In this document: one piece after another, positions 57,109 to 64,000 of the stretch | Layout: each line of letters starts with the position of its first letter | Numbering within the stretch: position 1 is the stretch's first letter | Origin: JAWXBM01 sp964470455 | GTDB taxonomy: Bacteria > Pseudomonadota > Gammaproteobacteria > Xanthomonadales > SZUA-36 | Direction of reading: 5' to 3' | NCBI GenBank assembly: GCA_964470455.1 | Contig: CAYYCX010000008.1 | Location: 17,299-81,298, forward strand | DNA: 64,000 nucleotides | Notes under the pieces: model-generated | Databases searched by the model: none | What the model was told of the DNA's origin: nothing | What the model saw: the letters and a program-made list of their open reading frames with translations, nothing else | Translations under genes and position numbers: made by a program

Positions 57109-59558
57109 TCCGCTCGGCATGGCAGAACCTGGGCATCCAGTCGCGACTGTCACTGGCGCTCGGCACGCTGGCAGCGCTGGCCATCGCTGCCTGCGTGGTG
57201 GGCTGGGTGGCGTTCGGGCAGCTGCGCGGCGCAGTGGACCGCATTACGGCAGACAGCATGCCACGCATCATGTTGGTTCTGCAGATTGCCGAGGGCAGCG
57301 CGCGCATCACCGCCGGCGCGCCGGCGATCATGGCCAGCAGCAGCCAGGAAGAACGGTCAGTCGTGCGTGAAATAGTCGACCGCGAAATTGCCCAGTTGTC
57401 CGAGCTGGCGGCACGGTGGTCCACCCAGGTGGACGAAGCTCATTCATCCAGCGAGCTCAACCGCCTGGTGGATTCGTTCACCGTGCATATCCGCTCGCTG
57501 GATGAGGCCACGGGCCAGCGGTTGGCAACCGGCGCTCGCCGGGTTGCCGCGCATGATGCATTGCGTGAGGCCCACGAGGCCTGGCTGGAGGCGTTGGCGC
57601 CGCTGATCGATGACGTGGTGTTTGACATGGTGCTGGCCAGTGAGCGCCGCGCTGCACCCAACCCGGATGCCAGCGCGGCAACGCTCGATGCGCTCATGAC
57701 GCTGAAGGCGGAAGGAAACCTGGCCGCCGGCATCCTCAGCGAATCGGCCAATGTGCCGGAAGATGACATGCTCACGCCGCTGATGGAGCGCCTCGAATCC
57801 GCCACCGGCCAGATGCAGCGGGCTTTGCGCAAGATTCCCCTGGCGCCGCAATACGAGGACCTGCGCGCTGCAACCGCAAGGCTGCTGCAGTTTGGTGAAG
57901 TCGGTGACAACATCCTGGCCCTGCGACACCAGGAGTTGCAGCATTATGGGCGGGCCCGGGCCGAGCTCGAAGCCAGCAGGGAGCGCTCGGAAGCGCTGCG
58001 CGTCGAGGCACGAAAACTGGTGGCGGAAACCGAGCTGGCCAGCAGGGCCGCCGCAAGCGGGGCGGGTACGGCGATTGCTTCCGGCAAGGTGCTGTTCCTC
58101 GCCATCAGCGCCTGCAGCCTGCTCGGCGCCCTGCTGATCATCACGGTGTACGTGAGGCGTCGCGTGGTGCGGCCGATCACGGATATCACCGATACCATGG
58201 CGCGGCTGGCGGAGGGCGATACCCACATCGACATTCCCGGGCAATCCCGCCAGGATGAGTTGGGCCGCATGGCGCGGGCGCTGGAAGTGTTCCGCGACAT
58301 CACGGTGCAGGTGCAGAAGAGCAACCTGCGGGAAATCGAAGCGGCGCGGCGGCGACTGTTCGACGCCATCGAAAGTATTTCCGAAGCTTTCACGTTGTTC
58401 GATGCCGACGACCAGCTGGTGGTTTACAACCGCATGTACCTGTCCATGGTGCATCCCGAGATTCGTGAGCTGATAAAACCCGGAATCACGTTTGAAGCCA
58501 TCGTCCGCGAGTCCATTCAGACCGGCATGTTTCCGGATGCGGTCGCAGACCCCGAGGCCTGGGTGCGCCACCGGCTTGAAAAACACCGCACTCCCGGGGA
58601 ACCGCACATCCTGCGGCGCCAGGACGGCAACTGGATCCTGGTGAGTGAGCGCCGCACCGCGGAAGGCGGTTATGTGGCGGTGTACTCCGACATCACCGAA
58701 CTGAAGGAACGCGAGAACGAACTGGCCCAGCAAACGCAGACCCTGCAGAACCTGTCGACGCAGCTTTCCAAGTACCTGTCGCCGCAGATCTACCAGTCGA
58801 TTTTCAGCGGCCAGCAGAAAGCGATGGTGGCCAGCCGGCGCAAGAAACTGACGGTGTTTTTCAGCGACATCGCCGGTTTCACCGAAGCCGCTGATCGCAT
58901 GGAGTCGGAAGACCTCACCGGCCTGTTGAATGAATACCTCACCGAAATGGCCAGGATCGCGTTGAAACATGGCGCCACCATCGACAAGTACGTGGGCGAC
59001 GCCATCATGATTTTCTTTGGCGACCCGGTGTCACGCGGTGTGAAGGAGGATGCGCTGGCCTGCGTGCGCATGGCCATCGAAATGCGCTCGCGCCTCAAGG
59101 AACTGGCGTCCATATGGGAATCGCGTGGTTTCAGCGAGCACATGATCACCCGCACCGGCATTCACACGGGCTTCTGCACCGTGGGCAATTTCGGCAGCGA
59201 AGACCGCATGGACTACACCATCATCGGCGGTGCGGTAAACCTGGCATCGCGGCTGGAGCATGCGGCGCAGCCCGGCACCATCCTGATCAGCCATGAAACC
59301 TACAGCCTGGTCCACGCGGAATTTCATTGCCTGGAGCACCAGGTGCTCAGGCTGAAGGGCATGGCTTACCCGGTGAAAACCTATGTGGCGGTGAATTCGC
59401 ACGAAGCCATGGGCACGCAGTCCGGGCACATTTTTGAACACCACACCAACCTGCTGCTGGATGCCAACGTCAGCGCCATGGACCAGAAGGAATGCAGCCA
59501 GGTGGCAACCGCCCTGCGCCGCGTGTTGCGCCAGCTGGAGCAGGACGATCCGGCCTGA
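57105..59558 (+). CDS. Membrane receptor nucleotidyl cyclase (HAMP-PAS-class III cyclase)
   Basis: 817 residues. A first membrane helix (about 15-37), a large periplasmic helical domain, a second helix (about 325-347), a HAMP segment (RRRVVRPITDITDTMARLAE), a PAS domain (about 420-530; RLFDAIESISEAFTLFDADD) and a class III cyclase domain (KLTVFFSDIAGFTEAADRME with metal-binding Asp near 586; IDKYVGDAIMIFFGDP). The gene overlaps the binding-protein gene, so the two proteins probably act together: ligand capture in the periplasm, cyclic nucleotide output inside. Adenylate versus guanylate specificity is not decided. Confidence 0.92.
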   Translation: MIRSAWQNLGIQSRLSLALGTLAALAIAACVVGWVAFGQLRGAVDRITADSMPRIMLVLQIAEGSARITAGAPAIMASSSQEERSVVREIVDREIAQLSELAARWSTQVDEAHSSSELNRLVDSFTVHIRSLDEATGQRLATGARRVAAHDALREAHEAWLEALAPLIDDVVFDMVLASERRAAPNPDASAATLDALMTLKAEGNLAAGILSESANVPEDDMLTPLMERLESATGQMQRALRKIPLAPQYEDLRAATARLLQFGEVGDNILALRHQELQHYGRARAELEASRERSEALRVEARKLVAETELASRAAASGAGTAIASGKVLFLAISACSLLGALLIITVYVRRRVVRPITDITDTMARLAEGDTHIDIPGQSRQDELGRMARALEVFRDITVQVQKSNLREIEAARRRLFDAIESISEAFTLFDADDQLVVYNRMYLSMVHPEIRELIKPGITFEAIVRESIQTGMFPDAVADPEAWVRHRLEKHRTPGEPHILRRQDGNWILVSERRTAEGGYVAVYSDITELKERENELAQQTQTLQNLSTQLSKYLSPQIYQSIFSGQQKAMVASRRKKLTVFFSDIAGFTEAADRMESEDLTGLLNEYLTEMARIALKHGATIDKYVGDAIMIFFGDPVSRGVKEDALACVRMAIEMRSRLKELASIWESRGFSEHMITRTGIHTGFCTVGNFGSEDRMDYTIIGGAVNLASRLEHAAQPGTILISHETYSLVHAEFHCLEHQVLRLKGMAYPVKTYVAVNSHEAMGTQSGHIFEHHTNLLLDANVSAMDQKECSQVATALRRVLRQLEQDDPA

Positions 59559-59594
59559 TACCGGCCTGATACCGGCCTGAATTGCCGACCTGGG

Positions 59595-60269
59595 TCAAAC
59601 GGGAACCTGGTCGAAGTTGCTGGCCTGGCGGTGAGCGGCGCCAGGGTCGGGTTTGCCATCTCGCACCAGCCAGCAGGTCTGCATGCCGGCGGCCGCGGCG
59701 GCATCGAGTTCGGCTTCGATATCGGACAGGAACAGGATCTCGTTCGCGGGTAAACCGATGGCCCCGGTGATACTGCGATAGGAACCGGATTCCTGCTTGG
59801 CGCCGGTCGTCGTATCGAAATAGCCGGAAAACAGCGGCGTCAGGTCGCCGTGTTCGGTGTGGCCAAACAGCAGTTTCTGCGCGTACACGGAACCGGAGGA
59901 GTATACGTAAAGGCGGATGCCCTGTTCATGCCACTGGCGAAGCTTTACTGCGGCGTCGTCGTAGATATGTCCGCGGTAATCACCGCTGCGGTAACCGGCC
60001 TCCCAGATCAACCCCTGCAGGGCCTTGAGCGGCGTGACCTTGCGGTCTTCATCGATCCATTGCCGCAGTTGCGCCACCGCTTCATCATCGCTGAGTTTCC
60101 CGCCTGCTTCCGCGCTGACTTGCTGCAACAGTTCGCGCACCTGCGGCTGCCCGCCGTGTTGCCGGACGAAATCAGCTAATCGTTCGCGTGCGTACGGAAA
60201 CAGCACGTCTTTCACGAACGACAGTGACGAGGTGGTGCCCTCGATGTCAGTGACGATGGCGCGGATCAT
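59595..60269 (-). CDS. mtnC: Acireductone synthase (enolase-phosphatase E1)
   Basis: 224 residues of the HAD family: IRAIVTDIEGTTSSLSFVKD (nucleophile Asp in DIEGTT), LYVYSSGSVYAQKLLFGHTE and NEILFLSDIEAELDAAAAAG. It converts diketomethylthiopentyl phosphate to acireductone in methionine salvage. It lies in the same direction as mtnB and mtnD, separated from mtnD by 147 bp with repeats. Confidence 0.93.
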   Translation of the reverse strand: MIRAIVTDIEGTTSSLSFVKDVLFPYARERLADFVRQHGGQPQVRELLQQVSAEAGGKLSDDEAVAQLRQWIDEDRKVTPLKALQGLIWEAGYRSGDYRGHIYDDAAVKLRQWHEQGIRLYVYSSGSVYAQKLLFGHTEHGDLTPLFSGYFDTTTGAKQESGSYRSITGAIGLPANEILFLSDIEAELDAAAAAGMQTCWLVRDGKPDPGAAHRQASNFDQVPV

Positions 60270-60291
60270 GATTGCATATCACCGTTTACCA

Positions 60292-60400
60292 TGTAGGAGC
60301 GAGCCATGCTCGCGACAACCCCAGGCGATCGGCAGCATGGCTGCCTCCCACAAAGTAGCAATCCACCTCAATGTAGGAGCGAGCCGCGCTCGCGACCAGC
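60292..60400. repeat. GTAGGAGCGAGC-type repeats
   Basis: Two palindromic copies, ATGTAGGAGCGAGCCATGCTCG and ATGTAGGAGCGAGCCGCGCTCG, lie between mtnC and mtnD. Confidence 0.8.
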
Positions 60401-60416
60401 TTCAGCCTGCCTTTAA

Positions 60417-60968
60417 TCACGCCTGCAGGTCTTCCATCTTCGGCAGGCGATCGGCAATATCATCGCCCGTGTATTGCGCCACCCAGCCTTCGGTAGTCGT
60501 GAACAGCCGGATCGCCTTGATGTGGGGCTCCGCGCCCGAATCAAACCAGTGCTTCATGCCGGCCGGCACGCTCAGCAGATCGCCTTTGCGGCAATACACC
60601 GCATACACGTTCTCATCGGGATGCAGGCAGAACAGGCCGTGCCCGTCCACGAAAAACCGCACCTCGAATTCACTGTGGGTGTGCTCGGACAGGAACTTCT
60701 TGCGCAGCGCGGCCTTGTCGGGAAAGTCCGGGTTCACGCTGATTACGTCGGCGGTTTTGAACCCGTGCCTTTGCATCAGCGTGTCCACCTGCTCGCGGTA
60801 GGCGTCGAGGATGTCATCCTGGCTGGCGTCATCCGCCAGTTCTTTCGTGGCAGACCAGCGTTCAAAGGTAACGCCGATGGCATCCAGGCGGCGGGCAATT
60901 TCCTGCGGGTCACGGATTTCCTCGGCCTGGTTGCGTTGGGCATTGGGGTATATGGTCAAAAGGCTCAT
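60417..60968 (-). CDS. mtnD: Acireductone dioxygenase
   Basis: 183-residue cupin. Metal ligands are in SEHTHSEFEVRFFVDGHGLF (HxHxxxE) and SVPAGMKHWFDSG (third His). It oxidises acireductone to the keto acid precursor of methionine (Fe form) or to off-pathway products (Ni form). Its start overlaps the mtnB stop by 4 nt. Confidence 0.95.
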   Translation of the reverse strand: MSLLTIYPNAQRNQAEEIRDPQEIARRLDAIGVTFERWSATKELADDASQDDILDAYREQVDTLMQRHGFKTADVISVNPDFPDKAALRKKFLSEHTHSEFEVRFFVDGHGLFCLHPDENVYAVYCRKGDLLSVPAGMKHWFDSGAEPHIKAIRLFTTTEGWVAQYTGDDIADRLPKMEDLQA

Positions 60969-61618
60969 CTGTGGGTTGCTCCTCGCACCTGGTTTTCAAT
61001 GTTCAACAGGAACTCCAGCGCCTCGATGTGGCGCAAGGCTTCGCTTACCGATTCGCCCCAGGTGTACAGGCCATGTCCGGCAATGATGTAACCGTAGCAG
61101 TTTGAGCCGGTTTCATCATTGGCGGCCAGGTAACCATCAACCTCCTGGGCCAGCTCGGCAATGTCCTGGGTGTTGGAGAATATGGGGATGATCACGCGGG
61201 TTTCATGCGTGGTGATGCCGCGCAGTGCCTTGAGCAGTTCGGCGTTCTCCAGCACCACTGCATCCTTGAACAGGCGCGAAGCGAGCACGGCGGCCGGGGA
61301 GTGGCTGTGCAGCACGGCGCCCAGGCCCTCGTAGCGGGCGTAAAGGCTGGTGTGCAACAGGGTCTCGGCGGAAGGCTTGTTGCCGTCGAGTGATTCTCCA
61401 TCGAGCCCAACCTGCATGATATCGCTCGTATCCAGGTGCCCTTTGTGGCAACCGGAGCGGGTGATTGCGATACGTTTGGCATCGATGCGCGCCGACAGGT
61501 TGCCGCTGGTGGCCGGCACCGCACCCTGGCTGTGCAGGTAGCGGCCGGCGGCGATTAGTTCTTCAGCCAATGACTTGAATTTGCGGCTTTGTGAAGGTTT
61601 GGGCATGATTTGTTTCAT
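60965..61618 (-). CDS. mtnB: Methylthioribulose-1-phosphate dehydratase
   Basis: 217 residues of the class II aldolase fold: SQGAVPATSGNLSARIDA, LHTSLYARYEGLGAVLHSHS (zinc-binding histidines) and YIIAGHGLYTWGES (third His). It is the first gene of an mtnB-mtnD-mtnC cluster. The start at 61618 could also be the Met at 61606. mtnA and a 5'-methylthioadenosine-degrading gene are not in the window. Confidence 0.93.
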   Translation of the reverse strand: MKQIMPKPSQSRKFKSLAEELIAAGRYLHSQGAVPATSGNLSARIDAKRIAITRSGCHKGHLDTSDIMQVGLDGESLDGNKPSAETLLHTSLYARYEGLGAVLHSHSPAAVLASRLFKDAVVLENAELLKALRGITTHETRVIIPIFSNTQDIAELAQEVDGYLAANDETGSNCYGYIIAGHGLYTWGESVSEALRHIEALEFLLNIENQVRGATHR

Positions 61619-61649
61619 TCCGGGTTAAACAGCGATTGTAGAGAATATT

Positions 61650-61752
61650 CCTGTAGGAGGCAGCCTTGCTGCCGACAGGGGTGCCTGGGTCGCGAGCATG
61701 GCTCGCTCCTACATCCTGGCGGTTGGGTCGCGAGCATGGCTCGCTCCTACAA
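61650..61752. repeat. GTAGGAGCGAGC-type repeats in the mtnB/nupC intergenic region
   Basis: Copies of GCGAGCATGGCTCGCTCCTAC (two) and TGTAGGAGGCAGCCTTGCTGCC in the 162-bp gap between two divergent genes, so the promoters of both must be within or beside the repeats. Confidence 0.8.
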
Positions 61753-61780
61753 TTACTCCGATTGTGTGTAAACTCCGCCA

Positions 61781-63025
61781 ATGCCCAATCCGCAAAGCAT
61801 CCTTGGCCTGGTCGTCATTATCGGCATCTGTTACGCGCTGAGCAGCAACCGCCAGGCCATCAGCCCCTCGCTGGTCATCCGCAGCCTGCTGTTGCAGGCC
61901 GTAGTGGCCGTCGTTTTGCTGAAGCTGCCCGGCTCCCAGCATTTTTTCTGGGTATTGAATAAAGGTATCGAAGTGCTGCAGGGCGCCACGCACGCCGGAA
62001 CCTCGTTCATCTTTGGCTACATCGGCGGCGCCACGCCACCCTATGAGGTGAGCAATCCCGTGGCCAACCTGGTGCTGGCTTTCCAGACGCTGCCCATGAT
62101 CATCGTGCTGAGTGTGCTGTCAGGCCTGTTGATCTATTTCCGTATATTGCCCTGGATACTGCGGTTGATGTCGCTGCTGCTTGAAAAAACCCTGAAAATC
62201 GGCGGCGCGCCGGGCTTTGCCATCGCCGCCAATGCCTTCCTCGGCATGGTGGAGGCGCCCCTGTTGATCCGCCCTTACCTCACTCGGCTGAGCAGTTCCG
62301 AGTTTTTCATGGTGATGGTGGCGGGCATGGCCACCATCGCCGGCTCCATGATGGCCATCGAAGCGGCGGTGATCGGCAGCGTGGTTCCGAACGCCGTGGG
62401 CCATCTGCTCAGTGCCTCGCTCATCACCCTGCCGGGAGTGATCTACATTTCCCACCTGCTGATGCCCAACACCAGCGCAGTGACGGCGCGGGAAGGGCCA
62501 GTCGACCGGGGTGGCAAATCGGTGATGGACGTGATTGCCAGCAGCACCCAGGTGGGCCTGCAGATGGTGCTGAACATCGTAGCCATGATCATCGTGATCG
62601 TGGCGCTGGTGTACCTGGTCAACGCCGCGCTCGGCCTGTTGCCCGACCTGGCGGGCCGGCCGGTAACCTTGGAGCGCCTGCTGGGTTACGCGCTGGCGCC
62701 GCTGAGCTGGTTGCTGGGCATTCCCTGGCGCGATGCGCTGCCGGCCGGGGAATTGCTGGGTACCAAGACCGTGCTCACCGAATTCCTGGCTTATGTGAGG
62801 CTGGGTGAATTGCCGCCGGAACTCCTGGAACCGCGCAGCCGGACGATTTTGGCCTATGCTTTATGCGGCTTTGCGAATTTCATGAGTTTGGGCATCATGG
62901 TCACGGGTTTGATCACCATGGTGCCGGAACGGCGTGATGAAGTGCTGCAGTTCGGCATGAAGTCCCTGGTTGCCGGCAGCCTGGCCACGTTTACCAGCGC
63001 CTGCTTCGCGGGACTGTTGCTGTAA
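61781..63025 (+). CDS. Concentrative nucleoside transporter (NupC/CNT family)
   Basis: 414 residues with about 10 membrane segments. Family text: FIFGYIGGATPPYE, VANLVLAFQTLPMIIVLSVL, NAFLGMVEAPLLIRPYLTRL, SSSEFFMVMVAGMATIAGSM and YALCGFANFMSLGIMVTGLI. CNT proteins import nucleosides with H+ or Na+. Being divergent to the methionine-salvage genes, it may import methylthioadenosine or adenosine; this is inference from position. Confidence 0.92.
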   Translation: MPNPQSILGLVVIIGICYALSSNRQAISPSLVIRSLLLQAVVAVVLLKLPGSQHFFWVLNKGIEVLQGATHAGTSFIFGYIGGATPPYEVSNPVANLVLAFQTLPMIIVLSVLSGLLIYFRILPWILRLMSLLLEKTLKIGGAPGFAIAANAFLGMVEAPLLIRPYLTRLSSSEFFMVMVAGMATIAGSMMAIEAAVIGSVVPNAVGHLLSASLITLPGVIYISHLLMPNTSAVTAREGPVDRGGKSVMDVIASSTQVGLQMVLNIVAMIIVIVALVYLVNAALGLLPDLAGRPVTLERLLGYALAPLSWLLGIPWRDALPAGELLGTKTVLTEFLAYVRLGELPPELLEPRSRTILAYALCGFANFMSLGIMVTGLITMVPERRDEVLQFGMKSLVAGSLATFTSACFAGLLL

Positions 63026-63060
63026 TGTCTATACTGGCTGTAAACCGAGAAGGGAGAATA

Positions 63061-63561
63061 ATGATGACGTTCAAGATATCCATACCCTCGGCCTGGTTGA
63101 TGGTACTGGCCGGAATGATGCTGTCCTTTACGCTGGCAGCCGATGAGCAGGCTGCCGAAGAGCCACGCGGCACCGCTGAAGAAGCCCAGGCGCTGGTGGC
63201 AAAGGCCATTGCCTACTACGATGACACCAACGCTGAAACCGCCTTTGCGGCGTTCAACAACCGTGAGGGTGAGTTTGTCGACCACGACCTGTACATCTTC
63301 GTGTACGGCCCGGATCGCACCATTGTCTCGCACGGCGCCGATGTAAACCTGATCGGCACGCCGGTGGACACGCTGATCGACATCAGCGGCAAGCCCTTTG
63401 GCGCCGCCATCCAGGATGAGGCCACCGAGGATGGCGTATGGGTGGACTACACCTGGTACAACCCCGTGGATCGTGAGCTGCATCCGAAATCCAGCTGGAT
63501 TGTATTGCATGATGGTTTTCGGTTTGGCGCCGGTATTTACCTGCAGGATGACGCTGAATAG
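63061..63561 (+). CDS. Exported single Cache-domain protein
   Basis: 166 residues, ATG 63061 preceded by AGGGAG. A signal peptide (SAWLMVLAGMMLSFTLAAD) is followed by a single Cache-type sensor domain: AEEAQALVAKAIAYYDDTN, DLYIFVYGPDRTIVSHGADV, DVNLIGTPVDTLID and SWIVLHDGFRFGAGIYL. Such soluble Cache proteins bind small ligands in the periplasm. It follows the nucleoside carrier by 35 bp and may be in its operon. Confidence 0.85.
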   Translation: MMTFKISIPSAWLMVLAGMMLSFTLAADEQAAEEPRGTAEEAQALVAKAIAYYDDTNAETAFAAFNNREGEFVDHDLYIFVYGPDRTIVSHGADVNLIGTPVDTLIDISGKPFGAAIQDEATEDGVWVDYTWYNPVDRELHPKSSWIVLHDGFRFGAGIYLQDDAE

Positions 63562-63565
63562 ATTT

Positions 63566-63715
63566 GCCGGGCTGATGGATCCCGGATCTTCGCTGCGCTG
63601 CGTCCGGGATGACGGTAAGTAATGTTTCGTCCGGAATGCCCCGGGTCAAGTCGGGCGTGACCATTGGTGTTCCAATCACGTCATCCCGGCCTCGAGCCGG
63701 GATCCAGCACTGCGC
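63566..63715. repeat. REP-like repeats
   Basis: Palindrome units GATCCCGGATC..GTCCGGGATGACGG, then GTCATCCCGGCCTCGAGCCGGGATCC, located between the Cache gene and the broken DUF1244 gene. Confidence 0.75.
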
Positions 63716-63739
63716 AAACGCAATCAATAGAGATGTGAT

Positions 63740-63805
63740 ATGAGTGAACTCGACCCGCAAACCCGCACCGCACTGGAAGCCGCCGCGTTCCGCACGCTGG
63801 TGGCG
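63740..63805 (+). pseudogene. 5' fragment of a DUF1244 gene
   Basis: ATG 63740 opens MSELDPQTRTALEAAAFRTL and VA, which is the start of the DUF1244 family (continuing in intact members with HLRER.DVQNIDLMNLAGFC). After codon 22 the sequence changes and instead reads as a recombinase on the other strand. The gene is cut at about 63806. Confidence 0.65.
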
Positions 63806-64000
63806 CCCGACCTGGCCGCGCGGCGCGAGGATGCGGCGCAGCGCCTGACGGGTGCGGCGTCCGATCGGCACCATCCGCTGTCGGGCGCCCTTGCCCATCA
63901 CCGTGGCGCGGCCCTCGACCAGGTCGACGTCGCCGGCCCGCAGCCCGGCCGCCTCGGCCAGGCGCAGGCCGGTGTCGAGCAGCAGCAGCACGATGGCCCG
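63806..64000 (-). pseudogene. Tyrosine recombinase/integrase fragment, cut at the window edge
   Basis: On the minus strand: MLLLLDTGLRLAEAAGLRAG, DVDLVEGRATVMGKGARQRM then VPIGRRTRQALRRILAPRG. TGLRLAEA carries the first catalytic arginine of tyrosine recombinases, GKGARQRMVPI the conserved beta-sheet. The C-terminal HxxR and tyrosine are missing because the frame runs into DUF1244 DNA at about 63806. The N-terminal part continues beyond the window. Confidence 0.7.

Noticed and set aside
57105..59558. Histidine kinase or chemoreceptor
   Set aside because: HAMP and PAS domains are followed by a class III cyclase core, with no H-box, ATPase or methyl-accepting domain.

Overview
The window reads as a high-GC gammaproteobacterial chromosome, probably of the Xanthomonadales/Chromatiales type. 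The signs are a TonB receptor, an ECF-sigma/Ser-Thr-kinase pair, TolB-TPR signalling proteins, secreted parallel beta-helix proteins and very many REP-like palindromes of two main families (core GTCATCCCGGC..GCCGGGATCC and core GTAGGAGCGGC..GCCGCGA). No rRNA, tRNA or CRISPR array was seen. The taxonomic placement is inference from gene style.

Layout. 1-18 kb is ordinary chromosome: the 3' part of a TonB-dependent receptor, an enoyl-thioester-reductase-like MDR enzyme, an MFS carrier, a coupled PAP2 phosphatase/phosphoethanolamine transferase pair for lipid A, a TolB-TPR membrane protein, a queuosine-precursor transporter, a secreted beta-helix protein, a Ser/Thr kinase convergent with an ECF sigma factor, and an IT-superfamily permease.

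17.7-45.3 kb is an accessory island with visibly lower GC, richest in its 20-37 kb part. It begins with toxin-antitoxin material (orphan BrnA, Fic, MbcA/RES, BrnTA). It then carries a long co-directional defence operon: Mrr-like membrane nuclease, type III-like Res and Mod, a reverse transcriptase fused to a nitrilase domain (UG1/DRT1-like), a UvrD-like helicase with a RelE-like N-terminus, an HNH nuclease with an EVE-like front, and an unknown protein. From 38 to 45.3 kb lies a dense set of toxin-antitoxin loci (AbiE, HigA/RelE types, HigBA, MNT/HEPN, nucleotidyltransferase/wHTH). In most of them the antitoxin looks intact while the toxin is truncated or internally deleted, often with the overlapping ATGA junction still present.

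45.4-64 kb returns to chromosomal genes: two YkgJ-type cysteine-cluster proteins, an Hcp-like protein with a Sec signal, a DUF2238 membrane protein, beta-helix secreted proteins, MFS, GST, a SixA-like phosphatase, a periplasmic binding protein overlapping a membrane receptor cyclase, the methionine-salvage genes mtnB-mtnD-mtnC, and a CNT nucleoside carrier with a Cache-domain protein. The right edge carries a broken junction between the start of a DUF1244 gene and a tyrosine-recombinase fragment.

Most interesting: (1) the RT-nitrilase gene translationally coupled inside a restriction-modification/helicase/HNH operon; (2) the systematic loss of toxin cores next to preserved antitoxins; (3) a shared C-terminal DGFE motif on four secreted proteins; (4) palindromic repeats captured in frame inside coding sequences, including a perfect 21-bp inverted repeat inside the mod gene.
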